Assembly: GCF_904067545.1 (NCBI RefSeq)
Contig: NZ_LR881183.1
Coordinates: forward strand, 1,554,277 to 1,618,276
DNA: 64,000 bases
DNA from: Thermococcus camini
Lineage (GTDB): Archaea; Methanobacteriota_B; Thermococci; Thermococcales; Thermococcaceae
Direction of reading: 5' to 3'
In this document: piece by piece, positions 26,712 to 34,995 of the stretch
Position numbering within the stretch: the first letter of the stretch is position 1
Layout: the number at the start of each line of letters is the position of its first letter
Position numbers and translations under genes: made by a program
The notes under the pieces: generated by a model
Database searches by the model: none
Told to the model about the DNA's origin: nothing
The model's input: the letters and a program-made list of their open reading frames with translations, nothing else

Positions 26712-26790
26712 ACCGAGCGATGAAGACCTCTAGGGTATCTGAGACCGCGCTTCACGCGGCAAAATGATGAGGGTCAGAAACTGAGCTCAA
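26712..26790 (+). ncRNA. Candidate C/D box sRNA 2
   Basis: Terminal stem GAGC/GCTC encloses box C GCGATGA (26717-26723), 15-nt guide, box D' CTGA (26739-26742), a 21-nt linker holding a 5-bp hairpin (CCGCG/CGCGG), box C' ATGATGA (26764-26770), 10-nt guide and box D CTGA (26781-26784). Both D boxes and C' are exact consensus. It would guide 2'-O-methylation of rRNA or tRNA. It lies between the ATPase and gcvH, outside any gene. Confidence 0.7.
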
Positions 26791-26842
26791 CCCTCTATTC
26801 TTCCAAAACTGCCATTATAGAGAGAAAAGCGAGAGGGAACGC

Positions 26843-27247
26843 TCAGAGGCTCTCAAGGTACTCGGCGTAGGCTTTGGCGTCCATAAGCTCTTTGAGCTCC
26901 TCGTCGAGGTTGCTCGGCTTGAGCTTGACTATCCAGTTCTCGTAGGGATCCTCGTTGATGAGCTCCGGGCTGTCCTCAAGCTCGGCGTTGACCTCAGCGA
27001 CCTCGCCGCTGACCGGGGCATAAACCTCGGAAACGGCCTTGACGCTCTCAAGCTCGCAGAGAACGTCGCCCTTGTTAAGCTCTTTTCCGACCTCGGGCAG
27101 TTCGACGTAAGCTAAATCGCCGAGCTCCTTCTGGGCGTAGTCGCTTATTCCGATGAGGACCGTCCCGTCCTCAAGAACCTGGACCCACTCGTGGTCCTTC
27201 GTGTAGTAGAGGCCCTCCTTAACCCGGTATTCTCCGACTTCAATCAT
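26843..27247 (-). CDS. gcvH: Glycine cleavage system H protein
   Basis: 134 residues, normal for GcvH. KDHEWVQVLEDGTVLIGISD is the N-terminal signature; the lipoyl-lysine is in CELESVKAVSEVYAP; the C-terminus has NEDPYENWIVKLKPSN. It carries the aminomethyl group in glycine cleavage or acts as a lipoyl store. ATG 27247 follows GGTGATGTTC. No other gcv gene is beside it. A TATA-like GGTTTAAATC (about 27279-27288) on the minus strand fits its promoter. Confidence 0.95.
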   Translation of the reverse strand: MIEVGEYRVKEGLYYTKDHEWVQVLEDGTVLIGISDYAQKELGDLAYVELPEVGKELNKGDVLCELESVKAVSEVYAPVSGEVAEVNAELEDSPELINEDPYENWIVKLKPSNLDEELKELMDAKAYAEYLESL

Positions 27248-27407
27248 GAACATCACCGGTTCTCGTAGGAGGAGCAGAGATTTAAACCTTTCCATGAGTG
27301 AAGGATTCTGCATTCGCCGTTTTCACTTCGGCCGTACAAAGTTTCGGTGTTTCCCGATGAACTTCGAACGAATTTCATAGATCTGGACAATTCCCTGGCC
27401 AATTGCA

Positions 27408-27424
27408 AAAGCGTTATAACCCTC
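27408..27424 (+). promoter_or_regulatory. Promoter of the Mrp antiporter operon
   Basis: GCAAAAGCGTTATAACC: purine-rich BRE and TATA core TTATAA (about 27414-27419). The predicted start is near 27441, only a couple of bases before the ATG at 27443, and no ribosome binding site precedes that ATG. The first Mrp message is probably leaderless. Confidence 0.6.
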
Positions 27425-27442
27425 CGTATCCTACACTACCAC

Positions 27443-28048
27443 ATGAGCCGCGTCCCCTTCTACCTAAAGGAGAGGCTGAAAACCCTAAACGAGAGGGTTC
27501 TCCACGAAACCTCCGGGGCGTCCGGCCTGCCGCCCTGGGAAAGGGTGGCATTAACATGGCTCGCCCTGATGGCGTTCTGGATCGTCATAACCTCCAGCGT
27601 GGAGCCGGGAGACCTAATCGCCGGCGCCGCCGTTACCCTCCTTGTGTCGCTCTTCATGCGCGACCTCCTGACCGGGGACGTGAGGAGGAGCGGCCACGTA
27701 GTCGAGAAAATCCTCTACTTTGCCCTCATCTACCTGCCCCAGTATCTGGTGATAATGGCCTTCCGCCTGCTGGAGAGCAACCTGAAGGTGGCCAGGAACG
27801 TGATATTCATGGACATCAACCCGGGCATCGTCAAGATAAGGACCGATCTGCATTCCAACACGGGAGTAACGATACTCGCGAACTCCATAACCCTGACGCC
27901 CGGCACCCTTACACTGGACGTCAAGAAGAAGCTCGACGAGACCTACCTTTACGTCCACTGGATAGACCTGGAGACCCTCAACCGGGAGAAGGCCGGGGAA
28001 AAAATAAAGGGGGACATAGAGGAATGGCTCAAGAAGGTCTTCTGGTGA
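27443..28048 (+). CDS. Mrp Na+/H+ antiporter subunit E
   Basis: 201 residues. Two or three membrane helices in the first half (LTWLALMAFWIVITSSV, AGAAVTLLVSLFM, FALIYLPQYLVIMAF), then the cytoplasmic MrpE domain with SNTGVTILANSITLTPGTLTLDV and HWIDLET. Equivalent to MnhE/MbhA. ATG 27443 is selected over a far upstream frame because it sits at the expected leaderless start. First gene of an eight-gene overlapping cluster in the order E-F-G-(MbhD)-(MbhE)-B-C-D. Confidence 0.92.
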   Translation: MSRVPFYLKERLKTLNERVLHETSGASGLPPWERVALTWLALMAFWIVITSSVEPGDLIAGAAVTLLVSLFMRDLLTGDVRRSGHVVEKILYFALIYLPQYLVIMAFRLLESNLKVARNVIFMDINPGIVKIRTDLHSNTGVTILANSITLTPGTLTLDVKKKLDETYLYVHWIDLETLNREKAGEKIKGDIEEWLKKVFW

Positions 28049-28293
28049 GCGCATTCTATCTGCTCGTCTTCACGGCAGTGCTGATAACATACCGCGTGCT
28101 CAGGGGACCGACCCTCCCCGACAGGATAGTGGGCCTGAACACCATAACGACGAAGGTGGTGGTGATAATAGCACTGGTCTCCGTCATGAGGGGCGAGTAC
28201 TACCTGATAGACCTCGCGATAGTCCTGCTCATGGTGAACTCGGTCGGGGGGCTTATCTTAGCGAAGTACATGGAGAGGATGAGCCGTGCTTGA
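28045..28293 (+). CDS. Mrp Na+/H+ antiporter subunit F
   Basis: 82 residues from GTG 28045, overlapping the subunit E stop (GTGA). Three membrane helices with the MrpF motif RVLRGPTLPDRIVGLNTITTK. An in-frame ATG at 28024 would add seven residues. Equivalent to MnhF/MbhB. It overlaps the next gene by 8 nt, so translation is coupled along the whole cluster. Confidence 0.9.
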   Translation: MSAFYLLVFTAVLITYRVLRGPTLPDRIVGLNTITTKVVVIIALVSVMRGEYYLIDLAIVLLMVNSVGGLILAKYMERMSRA

Positions 28294-28600
28294 GGTTCTG
28301 CTCCTCCTCTTCGGGGAAGCTGTGATGCTCTTCGGGGCCCTCGGGATACTCAGATTTCCCGATGTTTACACCAGACTCCACGCGGCCACAAAATGCGACA
28401 CCGGCGGGGCGATGAGCATAATCCTCTACCTCATAATCACTATGGACGCCCCAGCCCTGGTGAGGGCCAAACTCCTCGTCCTGGCCTTCCTCATAGCCAT
28501 GATGAACCCCATGGTGAGCCATGCCCTCGCGAGGGGCGCCTACCGCTACGGGGTCAAGCCAAAAGTCGTGGTGGACATGTATGCTTGGGACAATCCTTGA
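28286..28600 (+). CDS. Mrp Na+/H+ antiporter subunit G
   Basis: 104 residues, GTG start. Three membrane helices; LGILRFPDVYTRLHAATKCDT is the MrpG signature and NPMVSHALARGAYRYGVKP its C-terminal part. Equivalent to MnhG/MbhC. The end overlaps the following gene by 20 nt. Confidence 0.92.
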   Translation: MLEVLLLLFGEAVMLFGALGILRFPDVYTRLHAATKCDTGGAMSIILYLIITMDAPALVRAKLLVLAFLIAMMNPMVSHALARGAYRYGVKPKVVVDMYAWDNP

Positions 28601-28811
28601 TGTGGTCTTCCTCGCGATGATAATCCTTGCCGTTGCGGTGGTTGAGGAGAGGAACCTGGTCAGTGCGGTCGTTAAATACTCCCTCCTAAGCCTGCTCTTC
28701 ATCCTGGCACTCTTCGAGCTGAACGCCCCCGACGTGGCCCTCTCCGCAATAGTGGTGGGGGCAATAGTCATAGGAGTGTTCCTCTTCACAATAAAGGGGG
28801 TGACGCGGTGA
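28581..28811 (+). CDS. MbhD-like antiporter subunit (DUF4040)
   Basis: 76 residues from ATG 28581. Two to three helices: VVFLAMIILAVAVVEERNLVSAVVKY and LLSLLFILALFELNAPDVALSAIVVGA. The ELNAPDVALSAIVVGA motif matches the domain that in large MrpA proteins forms the C-terminal part and in Mbh is the separate MbhD. Its presence as an independent small gene is the archaeal arrangement. Confidence 0.87.
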   Translation: MLGTILDVVFLAMIILAVAVVEERNLVSAVVKYSLLSLLFILALFELNAPDVALSAIVVGAIVIGVFLFTIKGVTR

Positions 28812-29050
28812 GGGCTATAGCTCTGCTGCTGACGCTCGCACTGGGCGTTCTGCTCCTCTCGCTGAGCTACTCGTCGCCCTACGGAGGGAGTTACACGTAC
28901 TACGTCACCCACTGGACGGAGATAAACGTTCCCAACCTCGTGTCGGCCATCCTAGCCGGCTGGAGGGCCTACGACAGCCTCGGCGAGGCGAGTCTGCTCT
29001 TCACGGCCGTCATCGGCTTTTACGTCATCCTCGGAGGGAAGAAAAAGTGA
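28808..29050 (+). CDS. MbhE-like antiporter subunit
   Basis: 80 residues, GTG start overlapping the previous stop by 4 nt. A signal-like N-terminal helix, a short extracytoplasmic part (SYTYYVTHWTEINVPN) and a C-terminal helix with DSLGEASLLFTAVIGFYVI. The YDSLGEA motif is typical of the MrpA C-terminal region/MbhE. It completes, with MbhD-like and subunit B, what bacteria encode as MrpA/B. Confidence 0.87.
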   Translation: MRAIALLLTLALGVLLLSLSYSSPYGGSYTYYVTHWTEINVPNLVSAILAGWRAYDSLGEASLLFTAVIGFYVILGGKKK

Positions 29051-29448
29051 AGATGAGCACCGTTGTGAGGACGACGACCAAGATGGTGAGCCCGTTCCTC
29101 GTCACCTACGCGGCCTATCTGATGCTCTACGGCCACATAAGTCCCGGCGGTGGCTTCCAGGGAGGGGTTATCCTGGCGGTGGCGGTGATACTGCTCATCA
29201 CCTCGCACGGCTATGTCAAAGTCAGGAGGAAGTTCCACTTCAACTGGGCCAGCCTGATAGAAAGCTCCGCTGGTGTGCTGCTGGTGCTCCTCGGAATTGC
29301 AGGCCTCGGGCTGGGGGCGTTCTATTCAAACTTCCTGCCGACTGAGGGAGGGATAATCCTGCCTTTCAACGTGATCGTGGGGCTGGAGGTCGGCGCGGCT
29401 TTCACGTTCGTCTTCTACATCCTGCTGAGGTGGGTCGAAAGTGATTAG
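29047..29448 (+). CDS. Mrp Na+/H+ antiporter subunit B
   Basis: 133 residues, about four helices. LYGHISPGGGFQGGVILAVAVILL is the MnhB signature and NVIVGLEVGAAFTFVFYILL the C-terminal helix. Equivalent to MbhF. GTG 29047 overlaps the preceding stop; ATG 29053 is an alternative. Confidence 0.92.
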   Translation: MKMSTVVRTTTKMVSPFLVTYAAYLMLYGHISPGGGFQGGVILAVAVILLITSHGYVKVRRKFHFNWASLIESSAGVLLVLLGIAGLGLGAFYSNFLPTEGGIILPFNVIVGLEVGAAFTFVFYILLRWVESD

Positions 29449-29731
29449 TCCGGAGCAGGCTGGAATCCTTATAATGCTCGTTGGAATCTACGGTCTGATG
29501 GCCAAAAGGGAGCCGATAAAGCTGGTCCTCTCGATAAACATCGTCTCCCTCGGGCTTGTCCTGTTCTTCATAGGTCTCGCGTACTCTCCAGAAAAGGACG
29601 TGCCGATAATGCCAACGGACCCCGTTGACCCCCTCCCGGCAACGCTCATGCTCACCACACTCGTCGTTGATGTCGCGATAACCTCCCTCGCTCTCGCGGT
29701 TATAATGCGGATGGGGGGTGACGGCGAATGA
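29441..29731 (+). CDS. Mrp Na+/H+ antiporter subunit C (NuoK-like)
   Basis: 96 residues, three helices. Motifs LVGIYGLMAKREPIKLVLSINIVSLGLVLFF and TLMLTTLVVDVAITSLALAVIMR match MrpC/NuoK. Equivalent to MbhG. GTG 29441 overlaps subunit B by 8 nt; the end overlaps subunit D by 4 nt. Confidence 0.92.
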   Translation: MISPEQAGILIMLVGIYGLMAKREPIKLVLSINIVSLGLVLFFIGLAYSPEKDVPIMPTDPVDPLPATLMLTTLVVDVAITSLALAVIMRMGGDGE

Positions 29732-31230
29732 TACCCCTTCTGGCCGCGCTGCCCCTGCTGGCTGCTTTCATACTCACGCTCCTCGATGTGCTGAAGGTCA
29801 AACGGACCGTAATCAAGGGAGTTTTTCTGCTCGGAGCCCTCCTGCCGGTTCCGGTCGTTCTCTTAAATGGGATCGGTTCGGAGATCGTCGGGGGCTGGGC
29901 GCAGGAGGCGGGAATAGAGGTCGCCCTGACGCGGACGAACCTGCCATTTATCGCGGGTGAGCTTGTGCTCTTCATCTTCGTCGCCCTGTACTCCCTCTAC
30001 TACTTCGATTTCAGGGACAAAAAGACGCCGAAGGTTCTCGCGCTCCTTCTGCTCCTCCACACGGGGCTAATGGGGGCGTTCATAGCGCGGGACCTCTTCA
30101 ACTTCTACATATATTCCGAGATAGCATCCGTATCGGCCTTTGCACTCGTGACCTTATCGGACGAAAAGGGCTCCAAGAGGGCCGCGTTCAGGTACCTCAT
30201 AATGTCCCTGCTGGCATCGTACCTCTTCGTCTTTGCGGTCGGCATAATCTACATGGAGACCGGCTATCTCAACGTCGATCTCGTCAGGGAGAGCGCCGGG
30301 CCATCCAGGGAGCTGAACACCGCCCTGGCGCTTGCCTTCACCTCGCTTCTCCTCAAGGCAGGCATCTTCCCGCTCCATTCCTGGCTCCCGGACGCCCACT
30401 CGAGCGCGCCGACTCCCGTGAGCGCGGTTCTGAGCGGTGCAGTTGTTAAGGTCCCGGCCTACGGAATGATACTCCTCCTCTCCACCCTCCCCTCCGGGGA
30501 AACCTTCAGGACAGCGGCGATGGGGCTGGCGGTTGCTTCCATATTCTTTGGCATCGCGGGGGCGCTCTTCCAGAGGGATGCAAAGAGGCTGCTCGCATAC
30601 CACACCGTCTCCCAGATGGGCTACGTCCTCCTCGGAACAGCGAGCCTCAACTTCCTCGGCGCGGCGTACTACGCGATGGCACACTCCATATTCAAGGGAG
30701 GCCTGTTCCTTGCGGTGGGTTCGCTCGGAAGGGAGAGCAGAAAGCTTGGGGAGTTCGGCTACAGGAACGCGCCCGTTATGGCCGTTTCAGTCCTCACCCT
30801 CAGCCTCGCTATAGGGGGAATAGGGCCACTGGTAGGGGCGTACGGCAAGGAACTGCTCTACAAAAGCCTGCCAGGACTGTGGAAGCTCGCCGTTCCGCTG
30901 GGGAGCGTCGGGACACTCACTTCCTTCGCAAAACTGAACCATTACCTAAGACGGAGCGAATCCCCGGGAATGCCCGCGGCATGGAAGCTGTCGTCGCTCG
31001 GCCTGGCGCTGGCGGCCCTCCTAACCGGCGTTTACCTCGAGGCAGGCATGAATCCCAGGGACGTCCTGTATCTATCCTCCGCGCTCCTCCTCTTCGCGCT
31101 CCTGAAGTGGCTCGGGGTTCTCAGCAGGAGCCCAAGGGCCGGCCCCGGGGAAATCGGGAGGGATGTGAACATCCTCACCGCGGTCTTCGTGATGGTGGCC
31201 ATAGCCATGATCCTACTCCAAGGGTTTTAG
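29728..31230 (+). CDS. Mrp Na+/H+ antiporter subunit D (NuoN-like)
   Basis: 500 residues, about 14 helices. Key channel features: acidic residue in DLFNFYIYSEIASVSAFALV, lysine in LLKAGIFPLHSWLPDAH (about 208-224) and a second lysine region near HSIFKGGLFLAVG (about 322-334). Equivalent to MbhH. No hydrogenase subunits (MbhI-N-like) follow: the next gene is on the other strand. This is therefore a stand-alone antiporter. It probably exchanges Na+ and H+ for pH and sodium balance. Confidence 0.93.
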   Translation: MIPLLAALPLLAAFILTLLDVLKVKRTVIKGVFLLGALLPVPVVLLNGIGSEIVGGWAQEAGIEVALTRTNLPFIAGELVLFIFVALYSLYYFDFRDKKTPKVLALLLLLHTGLMGAFIARDLFNFYIYSEIASVSAFALVTLSDEKGSKRAAFRYLIMSLLASYLFVFAVGIIYMETGYLNVDLVRESAGPSRELNTALALAFTSLLLKAGIFPLHSWLPDAHSSAPTPVSAVLSGAVVKVPAYGMILLLSTLPSGETFRTAAMGLAVASIFFGIAGALFQRDAKRLLAYHTVSQMGYVLLGTASLNFLGAAYYAMAHSIFKGGLFLAVGSLGRESRKLGEFGYRNAPVMAVSVLTLSLAIGGIGPLVGAYGKELLYKSLPGLWKLAVPLGSVGTLTSFAKLNHYLRRSESPGMPAAWKLSSLGLALAALLTGVYLEAGMNPRDVLYLSSALLLFALLKWLGVLSRSPRAGPGEIGRDVNILTAVFVMVAIAMILLQGF

Positions 31231-31620
31231 ATGAACCTCCTTCACCTCGGACAGGGAGGCGAGCTCATCCCTCAGATCGTCCAGGTTCGTGCTTATCCTG
31301 CTCACATCCACGACCGCGACGATGCCGGCCAGCCCCAGGGCGCCGAGCTCCTCCGACTCGCTGAAGAGTATGTTCACACCGTGCCTGCCGAAGAGACCGC
31401 TGATCCTGGCCAGAACCCCAGGACGGTCCTCCACAACGAGCTCAACCTCCACGAGCTTCTTTCCAGGCAGGGCCACCCTTTCCAGGTGAACCTCTTTGAG
31501 GTCGGTGTCTATCTCGAGGAGAAAATACGCGCCCTCCACCACGCCAAGCTCGTAGGCGTAATCCCGGGGCAGCTCAACCTTGCCGTTCTCCTTGATCCTG
31601 ACTATCTCATAGTGTCTCAT
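31213..31620 (-). CDS. AbrB-like/ACT-domain protein
   Basis: 135 residues. Residues 1-38 (MRHYEIVRIKENGKVELPRD, then YAYELGVVEGAYFLLEID) look like a SpoVT-AbrB swapped-hairpin DNA-binding domain. Residues 55-134 form an ACT domain (VEVELVVEDRPGVLARISGL, then FGRHGVNILFSESEEL). The combination suggests a small-molecule-responsive regulator. ATG 31620 is chosen because the AbrB motif begins there. It overlaps the convergent MrpD end by 18 nt. Confidence 0.78.
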   Translation of the reverse strand: MRHYEIVRIKENGKVELPRDYAYELGVVEGAYFLLEIDTDLKEVHLERVALPGKKLVEVELVVEDRPGVLARISGLFGRHGVNILFSESEELGALGLAGIVAVVDVSRISTNLDDLRDELASLSEVKEVHLKPLE

Positions 31621-31686
31621 GATTAGAACTCTCCACGTGGGAATAAAAGGGTTGCCGGCAGAAAAATTATTAACATCCCGCACGTA

Positions 31687-32844
31687 ATGGACGCCATGGA
31701 AATCATAGGGTACGTCTTCGTAATCATAGCCTTCGCGAGGCTTTTGGCTGAGGGATTCGAGAGGCTGGGCTACCCGGGGTTTCTCGGCGAAATCACCGCG
31801 GGAATGATCCTGAGCGCGATCCTGATAGACATGCCCAGGGACCAGATGGCCCTGCTGGCGGAGCTGGGCCTGTTCTTCCTCATGATTTCAGCCGGCCTGG
31901 AGGTTACCCCAGAGGAGCTCCACTACGCGGGGAGGAGAACCCTGCCCCTCTATATCCTCACGTACGGGGTGATGTTCCTCACGACGATTCCATTCACCGG
32001 GGGACGCGTCGGCCCGGACAACGTCATAACCGCGGCAATACTGTCCATAGCATCGGCCCCGATAGTGCTCAGGCTCAAGAGGTTCTTCGGGAGCGACTTC
32101 CTCCACGTGGCCCTCTCCTACGCGGTGATAAGCGAGATATTCGGGCTGTTCCTCGTTTATATGGTCATAAGGTTTAACGAGAACCCCGGCGACTACGGGC
32201 CGATACTGTCGAGCGTGCTGAAGGACCTCGCCTTCGTGGGGATCCTGCTCTACATCAACTACCTCCTGGGCATAAAGCAGAAGGTCCGCATAATACGCTT
32301 CCTCCGCAGGCTCAAGAGCGATGAGGCGGTCTTTGGGCTCTTCATGGTGTTCTCCACATCCCTCGCATTCATCAGCGAGGAGATAGGAATGCACTTCAGC
32401 ATAGGCGGCTTCCTCGCCGGTTTGATGATGCACAGCGACCTCGTCGGTACCAAGCAGTACGACAGGTTGACCACGATAGTGAGCGGCGTTACCTACGGAA
32501 TCTTCGCCCCGATATTCTTCGCCTGGCGTGGATTGAACTTCGAGACGGAACTGTCCTTCGTGGTGATAGAGTTCTTCGCCGTGATATACGTGGTAAGGCT
32601 AACGCTGTCTGCTCTGGCCGTAAGAGAGACAGATCTCCCCACAAACCTCGTCAGAGGTGCCGGAATAGCGAGCTTCGGCGTTCTCGGCCTCCTAATGGGT
32701 GAGATTGGCTTCGTCTCGGGAGTTCTAAGCGAGCACATGTACGCCATGGCATCCCTCGCCAGCGTGCTTGGCATATTCGCCTCCGCAACCCTGGGGAGGA
32801 TCATGAACCACCATCAGAAGAAGAGGTCCAGCAGTGCCGCATAG
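31687..32844 (+). CDS. CPA2-family cation/proton antiporter
   Basis: 385 residues, about 12 helices. NapA/KefB-type features: GFLGEITAGMILSAILI near the N-terminus, GLFFLMISAGLEVTP, AILSIASAPIVLRLKR and MHFSIGGFLAGLMMHSD. No C-terminal TrkA domain. ATG 31687 or 31696. Beside the Mrp cluster it gives the cell a second type of Na+(K+)/H+ exchanger. Confidence 0.9.
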   Translation: MDAMEIIGYVFVIIAFARLLAEGFERLGYPGFLGEITAGMILSAILIDMPRDQMALLAELGLFFLMISAGLEVTPEELHYAGRRTLPLYILTYGVMFLTTIPFTGGRVGPDNVITAAILSIASAPIVLRLKRFFGSDFLHVALSYAVISEIFGLFLVYMVIRFNENPGDYGPILSSVLKDLAFVGILLYINYLLGIKQKVRIIRFLRRLKSDEAVFGLFMVFSTSLAFISEEIGMHFSIGGFLAGLMMHSDLVGTKQYDRLTTIVSGVTYGIFAPIFFAWRGLNFETELSFVVIEFFAVIYVVRLTLSALAVRETDLPTNLVRGAGIASFGVLGLLMGEIGFVSGVLSEHMYAMASLASVLGIFASATLGRIMNHHQKKRSSSAA

Positions 32845-32860
32845 TGCTCAATCCTGCTTC

Positions 32861-32898
32861 ACCTCTGAGGTCTGGCCGCGAGGCGGGCCATCAGAGGT
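32861..32898. other. GC-rich imperfect hairpin
   Basis: ACCTCTGA (32861-32868) pairs with TCAGAGGT (32891-32898), and inside it TGGCC (32873-32877) pairs with GGCCA (32886-32890). A 4-nt bulge GGTC lies on one side and an 8-nt loop caps the hairpin. It falls between the CPA2 antiporter stop and the pdaD promoter. It may be a 3' end structure or a small RNA; no C/D or clear ACA box was found. Confidence 0.45.
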
Positions 32899-32914
32899 CC
32901 TTTCAGATATAGCG

Positions 32915-32932
32915 AAACGTTTTTAAGCCGCC
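32915..32932 (+). promoter_or_regulatory. Promoter of pdaD
   Basis: GCGAAACGTTTTTAAGCC has a purine-rich BRE and TATA core TTTTTAA (about 32922-32928). The predicted start is near 32952, leaving a leader of about 60 nt before ATG 33011, which has GGAGGAAGCTGAG in front. Confidence 0.55.
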
Positions 32933-33010
32933 CGCAGAGTAGCGAGTAAGTGAACCGCTGCTTTGCCGTATAATCGCTACATAAGTGAGAGAAGAAAGGA
33001 GGAAGCTGAG

Positions 33011-33484
33011 ATGAGCTGGACAACCCCCAAGAGGGCTTTTATAGGTGCCGCCGCCGCAGAGGGCGGAACCAAGCTGAACGCATTTGATAACGCGCTCCTC
33101 AAGCTGGGCATAGGGAACGTCAATCTGGTCAAGCTCAGCAGCGTCATTCCGGCGCACATAGAGTGGATCGACGAGGTTCACGACGTGCCGATAGGCATGC
33201 TCCTCCCGACAGTTTATGCACACATCGAGAGCGACGAACCGGGAATGACCATAAGCGCGGCCCTGGGAATCGGCATCAGTGAGAACAACGAGGGCGGCCT
33301 AATCTATGAGTACTCCGGCTACTGCACGAAGGAAGAGGCCGAGGAGATGGTCAGGAAGATGGTCGAGGAGGGCTTTGAGCGGAGGGGCTGGAAGCTGGCG
33401 GAGTTCAAGGTCGCAAGCGCGAGCATAACCGTTAAGGACAAGCCCGCCGCGGCCTTGGCAGTCGTGGTGATGTTCCCCTACTGA
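33011..33484 (+). CDS. pdaD: Pyruvoyl-dependent arginine decarboxylase
   Basis: 157 residues. The self-cleavage site is in VKLSSVIPAHIEW: cutting between the serines yields beta and alpha subunits and the pyruvoyl group. ALGIGISENNEGGLIYEYSG and KPAAALAVVVMFPY are family motifs. The enzyme turns arginine into agmatine, the first step of archaeal polyamine synthesis. ATG 33011 follows GGAGGAAGCTGAG. The aminopropyltransferase gene for the next step lies 600 bp downstream. Confidence 0.94.
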   Translation: MSWTTPKRAFIGAAAAEGGTKLNAFDNALLKLGIGNVNLVKLSSVIPAHIEWIDEVHDVPIGMLLPTVYAHIESDEPGMTISAALGIGISENNEGGLIYEYSGYCTKEEAEEMVRKMVEEGFERRGWKLAEFKVASASITVKDKPAAALAVVVMFPY

Positions 33485-33491
33485 GCTTTTT

Positions 33492-33998
33492 TCATACTTT
33501 CTCAATTTCCAGGAGGACGTACTCCCCGGAGGATATTTTCTCGAAAAGCATGTTGTATCTGGCTCCATCCTTTGTGGCCCAGACGTCGATGTACTCCCCC
33601 CTGCCGGCCGGGCGAACGTTTATCCATAGAACCTCAAACCCCGCCCTCTGAACGGCACTTCTCAGTATTCCCCTGATGTGCATTCCCGGCTCAAAGCGAT
33701 CCTCACTGTGGCTTTTACCATCCAGGAAGCGCCATAGGTTGAAGAACAGCCTCCGGTGGTTCGAATTTTCGGCGGGATACATGAAGAAGGTGCTCCCGTC
33801 CTCCCGGATGGCGAAGCTGTGCCTCGCGTTCTCAAAGACCACCACGGAGAGGCTCAAATCGGGGGAACCACTGTTGTCATTGTGGGCGTTCCTTATCTCA
33901 CCCACTAAGTGGGGAACGCCGTATCTGAGTCCATCCCCGATTTCATCCCTCGCCAGCTCGAGCTTTCGAGCCAGCTCGCGTCTTATTCTCGGATTCAT
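33492..33998 (-). CDS. Hypothetical protein
   Basis: 168 residues, soluble. It has a basic helical N-terminus (NPRIRRELARKLELARDEIG) and a central beta-rich part (LSLSVVVFENARHSFAIRED, then STFFMYPAEN). A conserved-looking C-terminus follows (FEVLWINVRPAGRGEYIDVW). ATG 33998 sits just after GGGTG. Family not recognised. It is inserted, on the opposite strand, between pdaD and the aminopropyltransferase gene. Confidence 0.65.
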   Translation of the reverse strand: MNPRIRRELARKLELARDEIGDGLRYGVPHLVGEIRNAHNDNSGSPDLSLSVVVFENARHSFAIREDGSTFFMYPAENSNHRRLFFNLWRFLDGKSHSEDRFEPGMHIRGILRSAVQRAGFEVLWINVRPAGRGEYIDVWATKDGARYNMLFEKISSGEYVLLEIEKV

Positions 33999-34096
33999 CA
34001 CCCGTAGTCTCCAGGTGGGCTCTTATAAAAATTTCTTCGGTGGGGAAGAACCTTAAGCTTTAAAACCCCGTGCCCTACCTAAGGGCGGTGAGACTC

Positions 34097-34963
34097 ATGG
34101 GATACAACGAGAAGGAAAGGGCTTTCATCGAATGGTACCCTCGCGGTTATGGCGTTGGCTTCAAGGTCAAGGAGAGACTCTTTGAGACGCAGACGGAGTA
34201 CCAGCGCCTCGAAATTTATGAAACAGAGGGTTTCGGCAAGCTGCTCGTCCTCGACGGTACGGTCCAGCTCGTCGAGGTCGGGGAGGAGAGCTACCACGAG
34301 ACCCTCGTCCACCCGGTCATGCTCGCCCACCCGAACCCGAGGAGAGTGCTCGTCATAGGGGGAGGCGACGGCGGCACGTTGAGGGAAGTCCTCAGGCACA
34401 AAACGGTTGAGAAGGCCACGATGGTGGAGATAGATGAGGGCGTCGTCGAGGCATCCTACCTCTACCTTGACGTTGCCTCTGAGCTCCTGGACAAACTCAT
34501 AAAGAAGGAGGAGCCCAGGGGAGAGCTCATCATAGGCGACGGGGTGAGGTACCTGAAGGAGACCGACGAGCGTTTCGACGTCATAATAGTTGACTCCACA
34601 GACCCCGTCGGCCCAGCGAAGCTTCTATTCAGCGAGGAGTTCTACAGAAGCGCCTACGAGAAGCTCAACGAGAGGGGCCTCTACATCACCCAGGCGGGAA
34701 GTGTCTACCTCTTCACGAACGAGCTCCTCGACGCTTACAGGGCGATGAAGAGGGTCTTTGACAGGGTTTACTACTTCAGCTTCCCGGTGATAGGCTACGC
34801 ATCGCCCTGGAGCTTCCTGGTCGGCGTGAAGGGGGACATCGATTTCAGGAAGGTCGACGTCGAGAGGGGAAGGGAGCTCGAGCTCTACTACTACGACCCG
34901 GAGAGGCACGAGACCCTCTTCCAGATGCCCAAATACGTCAGGGACCTCCTCGAGAGGGCCTGA
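34097..34963 (+). CDS. speE: Polyamine aminopropyltransferase (spermidine synthase family)
   Basis: 288 residues. N-terminal beta domain ([20 protein letters not shown]), decarboxy-SAM site [18 protein letters not shown] (about 79-96), catalytic Asp region [20 protein letters not shown] (about 157-176). In Thermococcales this enzyme aminopropylates agmatine on the way to spermidine. ATG 34097 has GGTGAGACTC upstream; the frame extends further but lacks a site. Functionally linked to pdaD. Confidence 0.93.
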   Translation: MGYNEKERAFIEWYPRGYGVGFKVKERLFETQTEYQRLEIYETEGFGKLLVLDGTVQLVEVGEESYHETLVHPVMLAHPNPRRVLVIGGGDGGTLREVLRHKTVEKATMVEIDEGVVEASYLYLDVASELLDKLIKKEEPRGELIIGDGVRYLKETDERFDVIIVDSTDPVGPAKLLFSEEFYRSAYEKLNERGLYITQAGSVYLFTNELLDAYRAMKRVFDRVYYFSFPVIGYASPWSFLVGVKGDIDFRKVDVERGRELELYYYDPERHETLFQMPKYVRDLLERA

Positions 34964-34995
34964 CGGCTTTTCTAAAACTTTTTGGAGGTACTGCC

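Noticed and set aside
27443-31230. Possibility that this is a membrane-bound hydrogenase operon
   Set aside because: Only the antiporter half is present; no NiFe or Fe-S hydrogenase subunits follow subunit D.
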